44,132 nucleotides of DNA from Phaeoceros laevis (GCA_049999765.1 JBNGIQ010003990.1:1-44132); one strand, 5' to 3'. Counted from the stretch's first letter, positions 1 to 11,878 are shown. Numbers and translations are program-made. The notes: generated from the sequence alone by a model not told the origin.

Positions 1-263
1 TGCATTGGGTCAGCAGTACAACACACCAGAATCAGTAAGCACTTGCCTCTAGAATTCTGCCATTTTGGTCCGTGCTCACCTCCTCCTAAACCCAGTGCTT
101 ACTCCAGCTCTTTGTGCTCTTTGTGCAGGTGCTTGGCGAACGAGGCAGCGACATCATCATTGTAGGCAGAGGAATTCTGAAAGCTGCAGATCAGGCTCTG
201 GCAGCTAAGGAGTACCGCACTGCTGGCTGGACTGCCTATGAGAAGAGCATTAGCGTGCAATAG
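1..263 (+). CDS. UMPS: UMP synthase 3' end (partial; two exons)
   Basis: This is the C-terminal end of the orotidine-5'-phosphate decarboxylase half of the bifunctional UMP synthase, which makes UMP in de novo pyrimidine synthesis. The first exon piece (1-34) reads [11 protein letters not shown] and is followed by a GTAAGC donor at 35. A 94-nt intron ends in TTTGTGCAG at 128. The last exon (129-263) encodes 44 codons containing [12 protein letters not shown], the phosphate-binding loop near the end of OMP decarboxylases, then EYRTAGW and a TAG stop. The gene starts before the window. A broken PPR copy begins only about 20 bases after the stop, so the native 3' UTR is probably replaced or shared. 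The assignment rests on the GQQYNTP and IIVGRGI signatures recalled from the family. Confidence 0.88.
35..128 (+). other. Intron of the UMP synthase gene
   Basis: A 94-nt GT-AG intron with donor GTAAGC and a pyrimidine-rich acceptor tract ending TTTGTGCAG. Removing it joins TPES to VLGERGSD in one frame, as expected for the family. Confidence 0.8.
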
Positions 264-285
264 TGTAGGAGCCCTCGCATTCGGT

Positions 286-3197
286 GCACAGGAAACAATG
301 TCCCTCGACGAGCTGCAGGAGGATTTGTTGAAACTGTTTTTTCCAGATCCCACAGAGTGGTGGGACGACAGAGGGACTAAAACCGACTCCCTGGCATCCT
401 GATTTCAAGCACAAGGAGTCCAAAGTTGCTCTGTGGCTAAACTAAAAGCAAATGCCTGCTTGGCTGGGGTCGGAGCTTGCCACGTGGACGTTGGGATGGA
501 GACGACTCTCCAGTCCGCAACAGTTCCAGGGCATGGAGCTTTTGCAGCACACCAGGGCCATTTGGAGCTCGAAATGTGCAAAAAACTACGTGAAAATGGA
601 CCGTATTCTGTCGCTGTGGATGCGTTGGACCTACTTGTGCAGCGAGGATGCCATGTACCCAACAATCTCTTCTATCGTGTCCTCAAGAGGTGCATCAAGG
701 ACAAAGGCCTGGTTTTTGGCGAACGCACCCATACTCTCACCGTCAAGATTGGGTATGAAGGCGACGCATTCCTGACCACTCACCTCATCGGTCTGTACGC
801 TTCGCAGAGGAGGCAATGCGAGTGTTCACTACAGTGTCGACACCGGACGCGTACAACTGGGCTACCATCATCTTCGCATATGCTCGACGTGGAGAGGCTG
901 CCCTGGCGGCAGAGGCTATTCGACTCTATCGACAAATGTGCAAGTCAACTACCGTGCAACCCGACAACAGTCTCTACTCAGCAGTTCTGAAAGCTTGTGC
1001 CGCTGCGCGAGATTTAGTCGCCGGAAAGGAGGTCCATGCTCATATTGTTGCCAGTCCAGGGAAGCCAGATAGATTTGTTCAAGCTGGGCTGGTGAACATG
1101 TATGCCAAGTGTCGCAGTTTGGAGGATGCTCGGAGAGTGTTGAACAAACTTACAGAAAGGAAATTTGTGGCATGTAATGCGTACCCGCGTAGGTGCAGCA
1201 GCTCTTGATGAGGGAAAGCAACTGCATGCACACATCAAAGGATAAGCACTCGATATTGTAGCGTGGACCGCGATGATTGCAGGGTATTCCCAGCAGAGAA
1301 TGGGCCAAGAAGCACTTTGTCTTTGCCGTAGTATGAGGAATATTGTAGCATGTAATGCGATGCTTGCAGGGTATGCCCAGGAGGGGATGGGTGAGGAAGC
1401 GCTTCGTCTTTACCAAAGTCTGCAACAGGAAGGCCTCACTCCAAATTGTGTCACATATGTAAGCCTGCTGCAGGCATGTTCCAGTGTAGGTGTGGGAGCT
1501 CTTCATGATGGCAAGCAGCTGCATGCACAGATCAAAGAACGAGGACTGCACGAGGATGTGGTTTTAGGAGGCAGTTTGGTTAACATGTATGCAAAGTGTG
1601 GTGGCTTGCAGGATGCTCGCAGCGTGTTTGACAAACTTCCACAGAGGAATGTTATTGCATGGACGGCAATGATTGCAGGATATGCCCAGCAGGGCATGGG
1701 TCATGAATCCCTTGGTCTTTACAGGAGTATGGTACAGGAGGGCCTAACTCCTCCCAATTCTGTTACATATCTATGCCTGCTACAGGCATGTGCCACGGTG
1801 TAGGAGCTCTTCGTGATGGAAAGCATCTGCATGCACAGATCAAAGAACGACGATTGCTACAGGATGTGGTTCTGGGTGGCAGCTTGGTTAACATGTAGGC
1901 AAACTGTGGTAGCTTAGTGGATGCCAGGGTGGTGTTCCAGGAACTTGTAGACAGAGATGTTGTAACCTGGAATGCGATGATTGCAGGGTACGCCCAGCAG
2001 GGCATGGTTCAAGAAGCCCTTGATCTATACAAGAGTATGCAACAGGAGAACCTGCCCCCCGATTCTGCTGCCTGCTGCAAGCATGTTCGTTTGTAGCAGC
2101 GCTGCATCTTGGTAAGCAGCTCCACGCACAGATTTTGAAACGAGGACTGCAGGGTGATCCAGATGTGGGAGCTGCCAAAGTAAATATGTCTGCAAAGAGT
2201 GGTAGCATGTTTGATTCACAGCAGGTCTTTGAATCATTGTGTGAAAGAACGGTGGAGGCATGGAATGCACTTATCGGGGGATATACCCACTAAGCAGATA
2301 GCCAGGCTGTGTTTGACTAGGTTGACAGGATGAGATTGGAGGGCCTACACGCAAATGAGATCACTTTCCTCAGTGTGCTGACGGTATGCAGTCATTTGGG
2401 TCTAGTGGAGGAGGGCCGAAAGGCCTATGAGGCAATGACAACTGAGTATGGGATCAGCGCAACCACGGACCATTTCATTTGCATGGTGGATCTTCTGGGA
2501 CGTGCAGGTCATCTGGATGAGGCCCTTCAGATGTCCAAGACCATGCCTTTTCCATCTAATGGATGTGGTGTGGCATTCTTTATTAGGTGCTTGTCGGAAG
2601 TGGAAGAACATCGAGATTGGGCAACATGCTTTTAAGGGTGCAGTTAGCGTGGATGAGAAAGATGCTGCATCTTATGTATTGATGTCCAACATTTATGCAA
2701 GTGCTCAAATGTGGGTGGCAGCAGAGGAGATGCAGGCAAGGAGAAAGAGGTTGGGGGCATGGAAGAATCCAGGCCGGGGCTGGTGGACTGACATGGGTGG
2801 AGTGGTGCATGCGTTTCTTGTTGGGGATAAGAAGCATCCTGAGATTGAAGGTATCTATGCAAGGCTAAAACACCTAATTCCCAAAATGAAAAAGGAAGGA
2901 TACGTGCCCTACCTGCAGTCGTCTTTGCTGGACATATCTGATGATGAGAAAGAAGCCGAGCTGTGTGGGCACAGTGAGAAATTAGCTATCGCGTATGTCC
3001 TGAATAAGACAGCTGAGGGCACACTCATCCGAATTGTGAAAAATCTGCGGGTCTGTGAGGATTGTCACACAGCAACAGCTTACATTTCAAAAGTAGAAAA
3101 GCGAACTATCATCTGCCAGGATGCAAGACGTGTACATGTCTACAAAGAGGGACAATGTTCCTGCGGGGACTACTGGTTGGTAACAGCTGAAAAGTGA
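286..3197 (+). pseudogene. Broken PLS-class PPR-DYW gene, 5'-truncated
   Basis: Similarity to the intact PPR gene at 11914-16047 starts in mid-coding sequence (AQETMSLDELQE at 286) and runs to a DYW terminus at 3169-3177. The family N-terminus is missing. The WWDDRGTK part of the N-terminal module survives but a stop follows near 401, and HPDFKHKES continues in another frame. Further frameshifts and stops occur: near 800, near 1205, TAG at 1801 after CATV, a stop in the NMYAKCG-equivalent near 1896, and stops near 2291 and 2318. Internal PLS units are fused out of register, for example RSM joined directly to RNIVACNAML near 1335. The last part (2448-3197) is open through HSEKLAIAY, CEDCH and CSCGDYW. 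The usual TAG has become TTG, adding six residues. It is not expected to give a full-length editing factor. Confidence 0.85.
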
Positions 3198-3835
3198 CCC
3201 AGGTCATTAGCAACAAATTGTGATCAACTTAAGGGCTGGCCAGTTCTGATACTCATTGCGCGACAATGACTGCGGAATGCTTCATGATGTGAAGTTTCGC
3301 TTCTGCCCCCACCACAGGTACTATTTGTCTTTGAAGTAGTCCTAATTGACTGCTGTCTTTCCTTGACCCACAACCTAGTGCTGGAATCATGCGTCTTTAC
3401 TTTGTGGAGCATCAACTTTTGCAGTAAACAACTGGAGGGACACAATAGGGAGTCACAACCTGCTAATATAGGGCTTAGATTTTGGGCCCAATATCAGGAT
3501 TGGTGAGATGTCTGTAAGGTACGATTTTCCAATGCTTGTAGGTGTCAAGGCATCTTGTCGACAGGTCCGTCGTTGGTAAGAATGGAGATAACATTTTGAA
3601 CGCTGGCTGCAGCTTGCCGTGTCCTACCGATTTTGACTGAGCCAAGCAGAAAAGTGCCAGGTCAAGTCAAAAGTTTGAGTGTTTCTCGAGCTCCGACTGA
3701 AGTGCAAGCTCAGCTTTGAATTCGAGACCTCCAGCGCACCCCCTTTCATATCTGGATTCTTGGTACCCAAAGCTAATATTTTGACTTCGTCCTTGGATAG
3801 TCACCACTTGACCACCTTGCAACACTTTTCATGTA
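3198..3835 (+). repeat. Duplicated 3' flank of PPR copies (copy 1)
   Basis: This non-coding stretch follows the first PPR copy and can be aligned by eye to about 7811-8470. Shared landmarks are 'agcaacaaat.gtgatc', 'gctggctgcagcttg', 'gaagtgcaagctcagctttga' and 'ctggattcttgg.accc'. Related landmarks follow the PPR copies at 20473 and 26331 (the latter on the minus strand). The duplicated unit therefore included more than 600 bases of downstream sequence, probably the 3' UTR and beyond. I see no coding potential. Confidence 0.6.
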
Positions 3836-4259
3836 GGGACCAGGAAGTAAGAAGAGCCAGGCGCAAGTGTCCAAATACACCAGATCCAGAACGCGAACGT
3901 TATGCGTGGAGTCCGACTCCGTTTGCTCACCTTGGGATGTCTAGTACCAGGGGTGCAGCATCAGTTGGTTTGGCCTGATGGCCGGGTGATAAATAAGGTT
4001 TTAGAGCATGGAAGTCTATGCTGTTTTCTTTGCGGCATCTGAGGATGATCTGCCTATCGGCCACGGATCAATAGTTTTGCCGTTGTGCCTGATGAGGTCT
4101 CAAGGAATAGTTTCTTTGGCAGCAGTGTTTCAAAGGCCTCTGAGTCTGATTTTGGGTATCCAGTGACCTCACAAACCTCACAAGCCCGTAGCACGCATGT
4201 TCGAAGCCCTCCCAGGCGGTGGCGTCTTCCATGGCGGCAAAACCCGCTGGGTCTTGATC
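3836..4259. other. Intergenic stretch and 5' leader of second PPR copy
   Basis: No convincing gene is seen. The final 35 bases are the leader of the next PPR copy. They include the conserved upstream start TTCCATGGCGG at 4228-4238, which here opens an eight-codon reading frame (MAAKPAGS) that ends just before the main ATG. Confidence 0.4.
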
Positions 4260-7200
4260 ATGGCTGCCGAACTGGATTTCAAGCTGACTGGTGCCGTATT
4301 CAGTGCGTGTTGCGCCGTATTCAGTGCATGTTTGTTACCAAGCCCTGCGTTGAAGAAGCGCATGCAAGGAGTGGTATCCAAAAATGGTGTGTTCAAGTTT
4401 GAAGGCACTTAGCCGCCAAGCAGGAAAGGTGTGGCGTACAAAAAAAAGCTATGCTTCCGGTGGGCTGGAAGCAATCCCTCCAGCAGAGCGACAAGAGGTT
4501 GTATGGAAACAAAAATTTTGTGACAGCAGATGTAGCAAAGCCGGCTCCCCAGCATCCTGATTTTAAGCACAAGGATTCTAAGGTTGGGCTCTGGCTAACG
4601 AATTGGCTCAAGGCTCCTTGGGTGGACTCCCAACTGGCCACGTTGGACGCTGGGATCAAGAGGACTACCTGGTCTGGGTCCACTTCAGTTCAAAGGCATG
4701 GAGCTTTTGCAGCACATGAGGCAAAGTTGCAGCTTGGAATGTGCCGGAAACTATGTGAGGACGGACGGAATTCTGACGCTGTGGATGGATTGGACCTACT
4801 TGTGCAGCGAGGTTGTCATGTACCCAGTAAACTCTTCTATCGTGTCCTCAACAGGTGCATCAAGGACACGGACCTAGTATTGGGCAGGCGCATCCATGCT
4901 CTCACTGTCAAGAGCGGGTATGAAGGAGACGTATTTTTGGCCACCCACCTCATCGTTCTGTACTCTTCGCATGGAATGTTGGAGGAAGCAATGCAAGTCT
5001 TTTCCGAAGTCCGTAAGCCAAACGCTTATAATTGGGCTGCCATCATCTCCGCTCATGGCAGACATGGAAGGTCCGCCGGGGCTACAGAAGCTGTGCGACT
5101 GTATAAACAAATGTGCGAGTCAACTACGGTTAAACCCGATGACCGTATCTATTCAGCAGTTCTGAAAGCTTGTGCCGCTGCGGGAGATTTAGTTACAGGG
5201 AAGGAGGTCCATGATCGTATTCTTGCGAGTCCAGGGAAGGAACACAGGTTTGTTGAATGCGGGTTGGTTAATATGTATGCAAAGTGCGGTAGCTTAGAGG
5301 ATGCTCGGAGACTCTTCGACAAACTTTCGGACAGGGATGTTGTTACATGGACTGCGATGATTGCAGCGTATGCCCAGCAAGGTATGGGTCAGGAAGCTCT
5401 TAGTCTTTACAGGAGTATGCAGCACGATGGCCTCACTCCTCCAACTTCTGTTACATATGTATGCCTTTTACAGGCATGTGCCGGTATAGGTGTGGCAGCT
5501 CTTCATGAGGGAGAGCAGCTGCATGCAGAGATCCAAGAACGAGGTCTGCAAGAGGATGTGGTTCTAGGGGGCAGCTTGGTTAACATGTATGCAAAGTGCG
5601 GTAGCTTGGGGGATGCTCGCTCTGTGTTTGACAAACTTCCAGAAAGGAATATGGTTGCCCGTAATGCGATGCTTGCAGGCTATGCCCAGCACGATATGGG
5701 GAAGGAAGCACTTACTCTTTACAGGAGTATGCAACACGAAGGCCTCACTGCTCCCAGTTCGGTTACATATGTATGCCTGCTGCAGGCATGTGCCAGCTTA
5801 GGTGTGGAAGCTCTTGGTGAGGGAAAGCATCTGCATGCACAGATCAAGGAACGAGGACTGCAGGAGGATGTGGTTCTTGGTGGCAGCTTGGTTAACATGT
5901 ATGCAAAGTGTGGTAGCTTAGACGATGCTAGTAGACTGTTCGATGAGCTTTCAGACCGGGATGTTGTAACCTGGACAACAATGATTGCAGGGTATGCACA
6001 ACAGGGGATGGGTCATGAAGCCCTTAGTCTTCACAGGACTATGCAAAAGGATGGCCGGACTCCTCCCAATTCTGTTACGTATGTATGCCTCCTGCAGGCA
6101 TGTGCCAGTGTAGGTCTGGAAGCTCTTGATAATGGTAAGCAGCTCCATGCACAGATCCGACAACAAGGACTGCAAGAGGATGCTGTTATAGGATGCAGCT
6201 TGGTTAACATGTATGCGAAGTGTGGTAGTTTGATGGATGCCCGCAGCATTTTTGACAAACTTCCAGAGAGGCTTATTGAAGCATGTAACGCAATGCTGGC
6301 AGCGTATGCCCAGGAGGGGATGGGTCAAGAAGCCCTTGATCTTTATAGGAGTACGCAACAGGAAGGCCTCACTCCTCCCAATTTTGTTACATATGTATGC
6401 CTGCTGCAGGCATGTGCCAGTGTAGGTGTAGGAGCTCTTGATAAGGGAAAGGAGCTGCATGTACAGATTACAGAACAAGGACTGCAAGAGGACGTTGTTC
6501 TAGGCGGCAGCTTGGTTAACATGTATGCAAAGTGTGGTAGCTTAGTGGATGCTCGCATTGTGTTCGACAAACTTTCAGACAAGGATGTTCCAACATGGAA
6601 TGCAATGATCGGGGGTTATGCCCAGCAGGGCATGGGTCAGGAAGCCCTTAATCTATACAGGAGTATGCAACAGGCATGCCTCTCTCCTGATTCTGTTACA
6701 TATGTGTGCCTGCTGCAAGCATGTTCATTTGTAGCAGCTCTGCCTTTGGGGAAACAGCTCCATGCCGTGATTCAGGATCGTGGGTTGCAAGGTGATCCAG
6801 TTGTGGGAGCTGCAGTGGTGAATATGTATGCAAAGTGTGGTAGCATGTTTGATTCACAGCAGGTATTTGATTTGTTGCGTGAAAGAACTACAGAGGCATG
6901 GAATGCACTTATTGGTGGATACTCCCGCCAAGGTGATAGTCCGGTTGTGTTTGACTTGCTTGACAGTATGAGATTGGAGGGCACACTGCCAGATGGGATC
7001 ACTTTCCTCAGTGTGCTGGCAGTGTGCAGTCATGCAGGTCTAGTAGACAAAGGCAGAGAGTACTTTGAGGCGATGATGACAGATTATGGCATCATTGCAT
7101 CTGTAGAGCACTTCATCTGCATGGTGGACCTTCTGGGGCGTGCAGGTCATCTGGACGAAGCGCTGCAGATGGCCAAGACTATGCCTTTCCCACCTAATAG

Positions 7201-7810
7201 TGTTGTGTGGCGTACTCTGTTAAGCGCTTGTCAAAAGTGGAAGGATGTAGAGATTGGGCGGCAGGCTTTCAAGGGTGCAGTTGGCGTGGATATAAGAGAT
7301 GCTACACCTTATGTCTTGATGTCCAACATTTATTCAAGCGCACAGATGTGGGATGCGGCAAAGGAGATCCAGGCAAGGAGATCAGAATTGGGGGCCTGGA
7401 AAAAGCCAGGAGGGAGCTGGTGGACCGACATAGATGGAGTTGTGCACACGTTTCTTGTTGGGGGCAAGAAGCATCCTGAGAGTGAAGGTATTTAAGCAAG
7501 GCTGCAACATCTAGTCCCAAGAATTAAGAAGGATATGTACCCCACCTGCAGTCGTTTGCTCGACATACCTGATGATGAAAAGGAAGCTGAGTTGTATGGA
7601 GTACAGTGAGAAATTGGCCCTCGCAGATGCCCTAATTAAGACAGCTGATTGGACAACCATACAAATTTGAAAAATCGGCGGGTGTGTGAGGATTGTCACA
7701 CAGCAACAGCTTACATGTCCAAGGTAGAAAAGCGAACTATCATCTGCCGGGATGCAAGTGGCTTTCATATTTACAAGGACAGAAAATGTTCGTGTGGGAA
7801 CCCCTGGTAG
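4260..7810 (+). pseudogene. PLS-class PPR-DYW gene with damaged ends (open 4451-7495)
   Basis: The family start MAAELDFKLTGAVFSA begins at 4260, but a one-base insertion near 4408 brings a TAG at 4410. Reading resumes in another frame from 4451 and stays open for 1014 codons to a TAA at 7493. That frame has a damaged N-terminal module (HPDFKHKDSKVGLWL and PWVDSQLATLD are kept, the WWDNRR half is lost), about nine PLS triplets, E and PG-box-like regions (KKPGGSWWTDIDG), and stops in the E+ segment at KKHPESEGI. A decayed DYW domain follows out of frame (LDIPDDEKEAELYG, CEDCHTATAYMSKVEKR, KCSCGNPW, TAG at 7808). A protein starting at the ATG at 4451 would lack a normal N-terminus and the deaminase. 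It could still be expressed as an E+-like protein, but the relics argue for recent decay. Confidence 0.8.
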
Positions 7811-8470
7811 GTAAGGAACGAGCCACATAAATGCCCGGTGCTCGCTGAGTGCTATCTGTCTTGCACCAGATCATCAGCAACAAATCGTGATCTATTGACA
7901 CAGTTGCTACTGCTGATCGGTATGTTTCATTATGTGAAGAAGTAGTTTATTTATAGAGTTTGATTGGGTGAAATGTTGCTTGCCCCACCTCATGAAGTAG
8001 TTCTAAATTCTAATTGCTTCTGCCTTTCAGTGAGCAGTTGGCACAGCCTGCTAAAATATGGATGCATCTTTACTGTACGGAGCAACCAACCTAGGCAGCC
8101 AACCAAACTGGGGAGGCTGTTCATATCGATTGGCTTTTAGGGCCCAAAGCTGGGTCTTGTAAGTTACTGAGGTAAGTACAAGGTATGATATTCTCATGCT
8201 TGAGGTGTCGACGTAGACAGGTTCATTGTTTCCGGCATAGAGGTTAGAGGTTACATTTCGAATGCTGGCTGCAGCTTGTAATGTCGTGTCCTTGTGAAGT
8301 CCGTGGAGCAGAAACGTGTCTGTCCAAGCAAACAGTCCCGATAGAAGTGCAGGCTCAGCTTTGATTTGACACGTCCATGCGCGTCAACGGCTTTTCTGGA
8401 TTCTTGGCACCCTATTCTTATATTTCGACGTCCTTCCTTCGATAAGCGACATTTGACGAGCTTGAGCTTA
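7811..8470 (+). repeat. Duplicated 3' flank of PPR copies (copy 2)
   Basis: Second copy of the downstream segment described at 3198-3835. It shares 'tcatcagcaacaaatcgtgatc', 'gaatgctggctgcagcttg' and 'gaagtgcaggctcagctttga'. No open frame of note is present. From 8471 to 8707 I see nothing recognisable. Confidence 0.6.
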
Positions 8471-8707
8471 GGTAGTACTTACCACCCGAATTTGCCGGGC
8501 ACATAAAACGCTAACTTTATGCACCCTCTAATTTCTGAAGTCTTCACTCGGTTTGCTCACATAGCAACACCTCAGTATCCCTGCTCTGGCATTTGAGTGA
8601 ATCACGGACTGTAAGCCTATTCAAGTTGGGAGTCTCACCACGATGGCGATAATGTTGAAAGGGCTTGATGTTGGAAAAGGCAGAAAACCACTCTCCGTGA
8701 GTACTAG

Positions 8708-11157
8708 TCAGTCTCTGACTTCCATTTGCACGCGAATATCCTCCAGCTCTGCATAAACCTGTTCTCGTTGTGGATGGTTCTTGTCTCCCACCACAAAAAC
8801 ATGAACCCTCTCTCCTTGCTCAATCCAAGTAAGCCAGGCAGCTTCCATGGACATGCCCTTCGCCTCATATCCTCCACCTTACTTGCATCCTCCCACATGT
8901 GTGCACGGGTACAGATATTTGACATCATCACATAAGGAGCACCAAGCATCGAGTCTAGTTTCACAGCCCCCTCGAAGGCAAGTCTTCCAATGTGAACATT
9001 GCCATGCTTTAGGCAGGCACCAAGCAAACATAACCAAAAAGGCATACAAGGCTCCATAGGCATTCTCAAGAGCAGCTCTTCCACCATATCAAAGAGCCCT
9101 GCTCTGCCAAGGAGGTCAACCAGAGTAACATAATGCTCGATTCTTGCAGCAATACCATCTCTGCTCATAGACTCAAAGTACTCAATGCCTTCCTCGACTA
9201 GCCCAGCATGGCTGCACGCAGCGAGAGCAGACAAGAAAGTTATCGCGTCTGGTTTTGTCCCAGACTGCAGCATTTTGTTGAAGCACAGCAAGCAACTCCT
9301 AGCTTCACCTTGCTGCGCATATCCTGCAATAAGGGCAGTCCAGGAGAAGAGGTCGTGCTCTGCCAAAGTGTCAAATACATGTTGAGCATGACCCATGCTG
9401 CCACATTTGCCATATGCATGAATAAGTGTGGTTGCCAGCGTAGCACTACCCTCAAGTCCACTGTCAACAATGTCATGGTGAACCATTGAGCACGCATCCA
9501 GAGCTCCTATGCAACCGCAAGCTTTGAGAACGCTCAGAAAGGTTGCCCTTGTCGGTTTTAATCCTTGCTCCTGCATGTAAGAATACATGAGCAATGCCTT
9601 CTCACCCTCTCCTTGCTCAGCATAACCAGCAATCACTACCGTCCAAGTCACGACATCTCGGTGCACCAATGCATCAAACACATATCTCACGTCTGTCATG
9701 CTCCCACATTTTGCATACATGTCAACAAGGGCAGTCCCGACAAACAAATTTGGTTTGTAACCAGTCCGGAGAATCGCAGCATGGACGCCCCTTGCCTTTT
9801 GTAAGCACGCAGGTTTCACCGTTGGGTGATCCACGACAAAGGCATCCTCCGAAGCTGCCAGGCTCCCACAAGCCTTGAGCACACTGACAAAGGTCCTGTC
9901 GTCAGGCATCACACCTTACTCCTGCATTTGAGCGTAGAGTTGGAGAGCTTGTTCTCCCTCATCTTGAAAAGCATATCCTGCTAATACTGCATTCCATGTC
10001 ACAACATTATGCTGACACAACACGTCGAACACATGCCTGGCGTCCCCCATGCTCCTGCATTTCACATACATGTCAACAAGGGTATTGCCTACAAAGACGT
10101 CAGACTCAAAACTCCCTGCAGCAGCTTGAGCATGTATCTGCCTACCCTTCACCAGACTGTTCACTTTCACGAGCTGTCCGTTCACAAAAGCAGCTTCTTC
10201 CTCGAGTGCCAGAATGCCACACGCCTTCAACAAACTGACAAACGTCCTGTCATTTGGCTGCACTCCCTCGTTTTGCATCCGGGCGTAGAGCTCCAAAGCC
10301 TGTTCACCCTGTTCTTGCTGAGCATATCCTGAAATCATGGCATTCCACGAAACCACATCCCGCTTTGGCAACATGTCAAAAACACTCCGGGCATCCACCA
10401 TGCTCCCACATTTTGCGTGCAATCCAAGCAAGGCTGTGCCAACAAACGCATCCGACGCACAACTACATTTCAAAAGACGAGCATGAAGTTTTCTACCCTG
10501 CTCAAGGTCCAGCAAACTCACACATGCCTTGAGAACGCTCAGGAACGTGTACTTGTTTGGCTCCAGCCCAGCCTCCACCATCTGTTTATAAACAGTCAGG
10601 GCCTCCTGATCTTGCCCCATGTTAGCATAGCCTGAGATCACGGCTGTCCATGATGAGACTGACCGATTAGGGAAACTTTCCAGTACACGCAACGCATCAG
10701 AATGGCTGCCACATTGCACAAACGTTCCCACAAGCTGGTTCCCTAAGTAGCCGTTGGAGTCTAGGCCATTTCTAGCAAGGTGAGCCTGCACCAGCCTTGT
10801 CTAAACCAAAGATTTTCTTTTCCCGCACTCATGCAACAGCAGACCATAAGCTTCAAGGGGAAGCACGAGGCCCTGCTGCTCCATACTGTCAAGCCTACCA
10901 ACTGCCTCCTCCAACCGTCCCTCCCGACACAAGATCCTTACCACGTCAGGATCAACTGCTCCGCCCAAACAAGAGTGCCCTTGCCCTACGTCAACGAAAT
11001 GCCCCACTCTCACATTCAACGCATCAGCCACCAGCCGGCTGGCACTGAGCTTCACATGCCACAACCGAGACACGGGCGAGGCCGGCAACTTCGAGCAATC
11101 CCCTGTACTGCCCTGTACTGCCCTGCTACACAGCCGGGCAGTCTCCACGACTGCCAT
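8708..11157 (-). pseudogene. E+-type PLS PPR gene with two in-frame stops and a frameshift
   Basis: On the minus strand, one frame runs from ATG at 11157 (MAVVETARLCS) through about ten PLS repeats to the E domain near 8830. It is interrupted only by TAG at 10801-10803 (after CGKRKSLV) and TAA at 9916-9918 (after YAQMQE). By comparison with sister repeats (MQEQGLKP), both stops replace glutamine codons. A one-base loss near 8836 shifts the E+ tail; the alternate frame reads WIEQGERVHVFVVGDKNHPQ and ends ...MEVRD with TGA at 8708-8710. There is no DYW domain and no trace of one, so this subfamily natively ends at E+. It lacks the N-terminal WW/PDF module and its repeats are more diverged (DVVSWNAMISGYAQQ). 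E+ proteins usually work with a DYW partner. A mis-assembled base is possible, but three lesions suggest a young pseudogene. Confidence 0.78.
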
Positions 11158-11842
11158 GAGAACCAAATTGACCTCAACCCTCGCCTACAGAGGAGCGTTG
11201 AGGACTACATTGGTGCATTGAATACCACGCAACCATGGAGCGCCAGGAAAACGGTGGAGGGCGGAGCTATCGGCTGTCTCCGGCGGTGCTCTGCCTCGCT
11301 CCTCCTCCGATAGTCGCAGCATGGCGCTTCCCTGTCGATCTCTACCAAAGCCGCATCCAGTTTGTCAAGGAGAAGATCATGTTCCACATCCATCGTCCTC
11401 TCGCTAGGACCTTGCCCTGAATCCTTGATGCTGTAGGTCAAACTTCAGATATGCGAATCTAGTTCAGTTTTGAAGAGCAGGACACCTTCGGCAGGTAGCA
11501 CTCATGATCATGTACTTTACCTCGTATGCCATAACCACTCTCTGCCTGAACTTTTTTTTGTACTTCGTACATCAAAAATGAGTGCACTAGAGCGAGTCTA
11601 GAAACAACACATTGCCAACACATAGTTTGGGATCCGGCACCTTCCTGTAAGATCAGCTTTGGGGGCGGTAGAAGGAGGTGCAGCAGTCGTTCGCGCAACA
11701 GTTTTTCTATCTGGTTTGTGATGTTGATCTCCATTGTCCAGGTTCAGGGGGAGTGCTGTCCAAATTCAAGGAAGGAAGAATTCATGAGAGGGCCGTAAGG
11801 GAGTACAGTTGTAGGAGCGATCAGGGGCCGCTTGCGCCTTCC
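11158..11842. other. Upstream region between divergent PPR genes
   Basis: This lies between the minus-strand gene starting at 11157 and the plus-strand gene at 11914, so it probably holds both promoters. A minus-strand open stretch (11205-11441, MDVEHDLLLDKLDAALVEID) is not recognised. The part from about 11730 resembles the 5' flanks at 20305-20402 and, on the minus strand, 30235-30330, with 'gtccaaattc' and 'gtaaggg.gt' landmarks. An 11-base tandem duplication 'ccctgtactgc' sits at 11101-11122. Confidence 0.4.
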
Positions 11843-11878
11843 ATGGCGCTAGGTGTACATAGTAGGAACAACTTCTGA
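11843..11878 (+). promoter_or_regulatory. Upstream ORF in PPR leader (11 codons)
   Basis: CCTTCCATGGCG starts a short reading frame, MALGVHSRNNF, that ends 35 bases before the main ATG. The same CCATGGCG start occurs at matching distance in the leaders of the PPR copies at 4260, 20473 and 29978. Its context (purine-poor at -3 but G at +4) is moderately good, so it may limit translation of the main frame. Inference from position and recurrence only. Confidence 0.45.

Noticed and set aside
99-430. Short open frames on both strands over the UMP synthase end and the PPR junction
   Set aside because: They are shadows of the UMPS exon and the PPR pseudogene in other frames.
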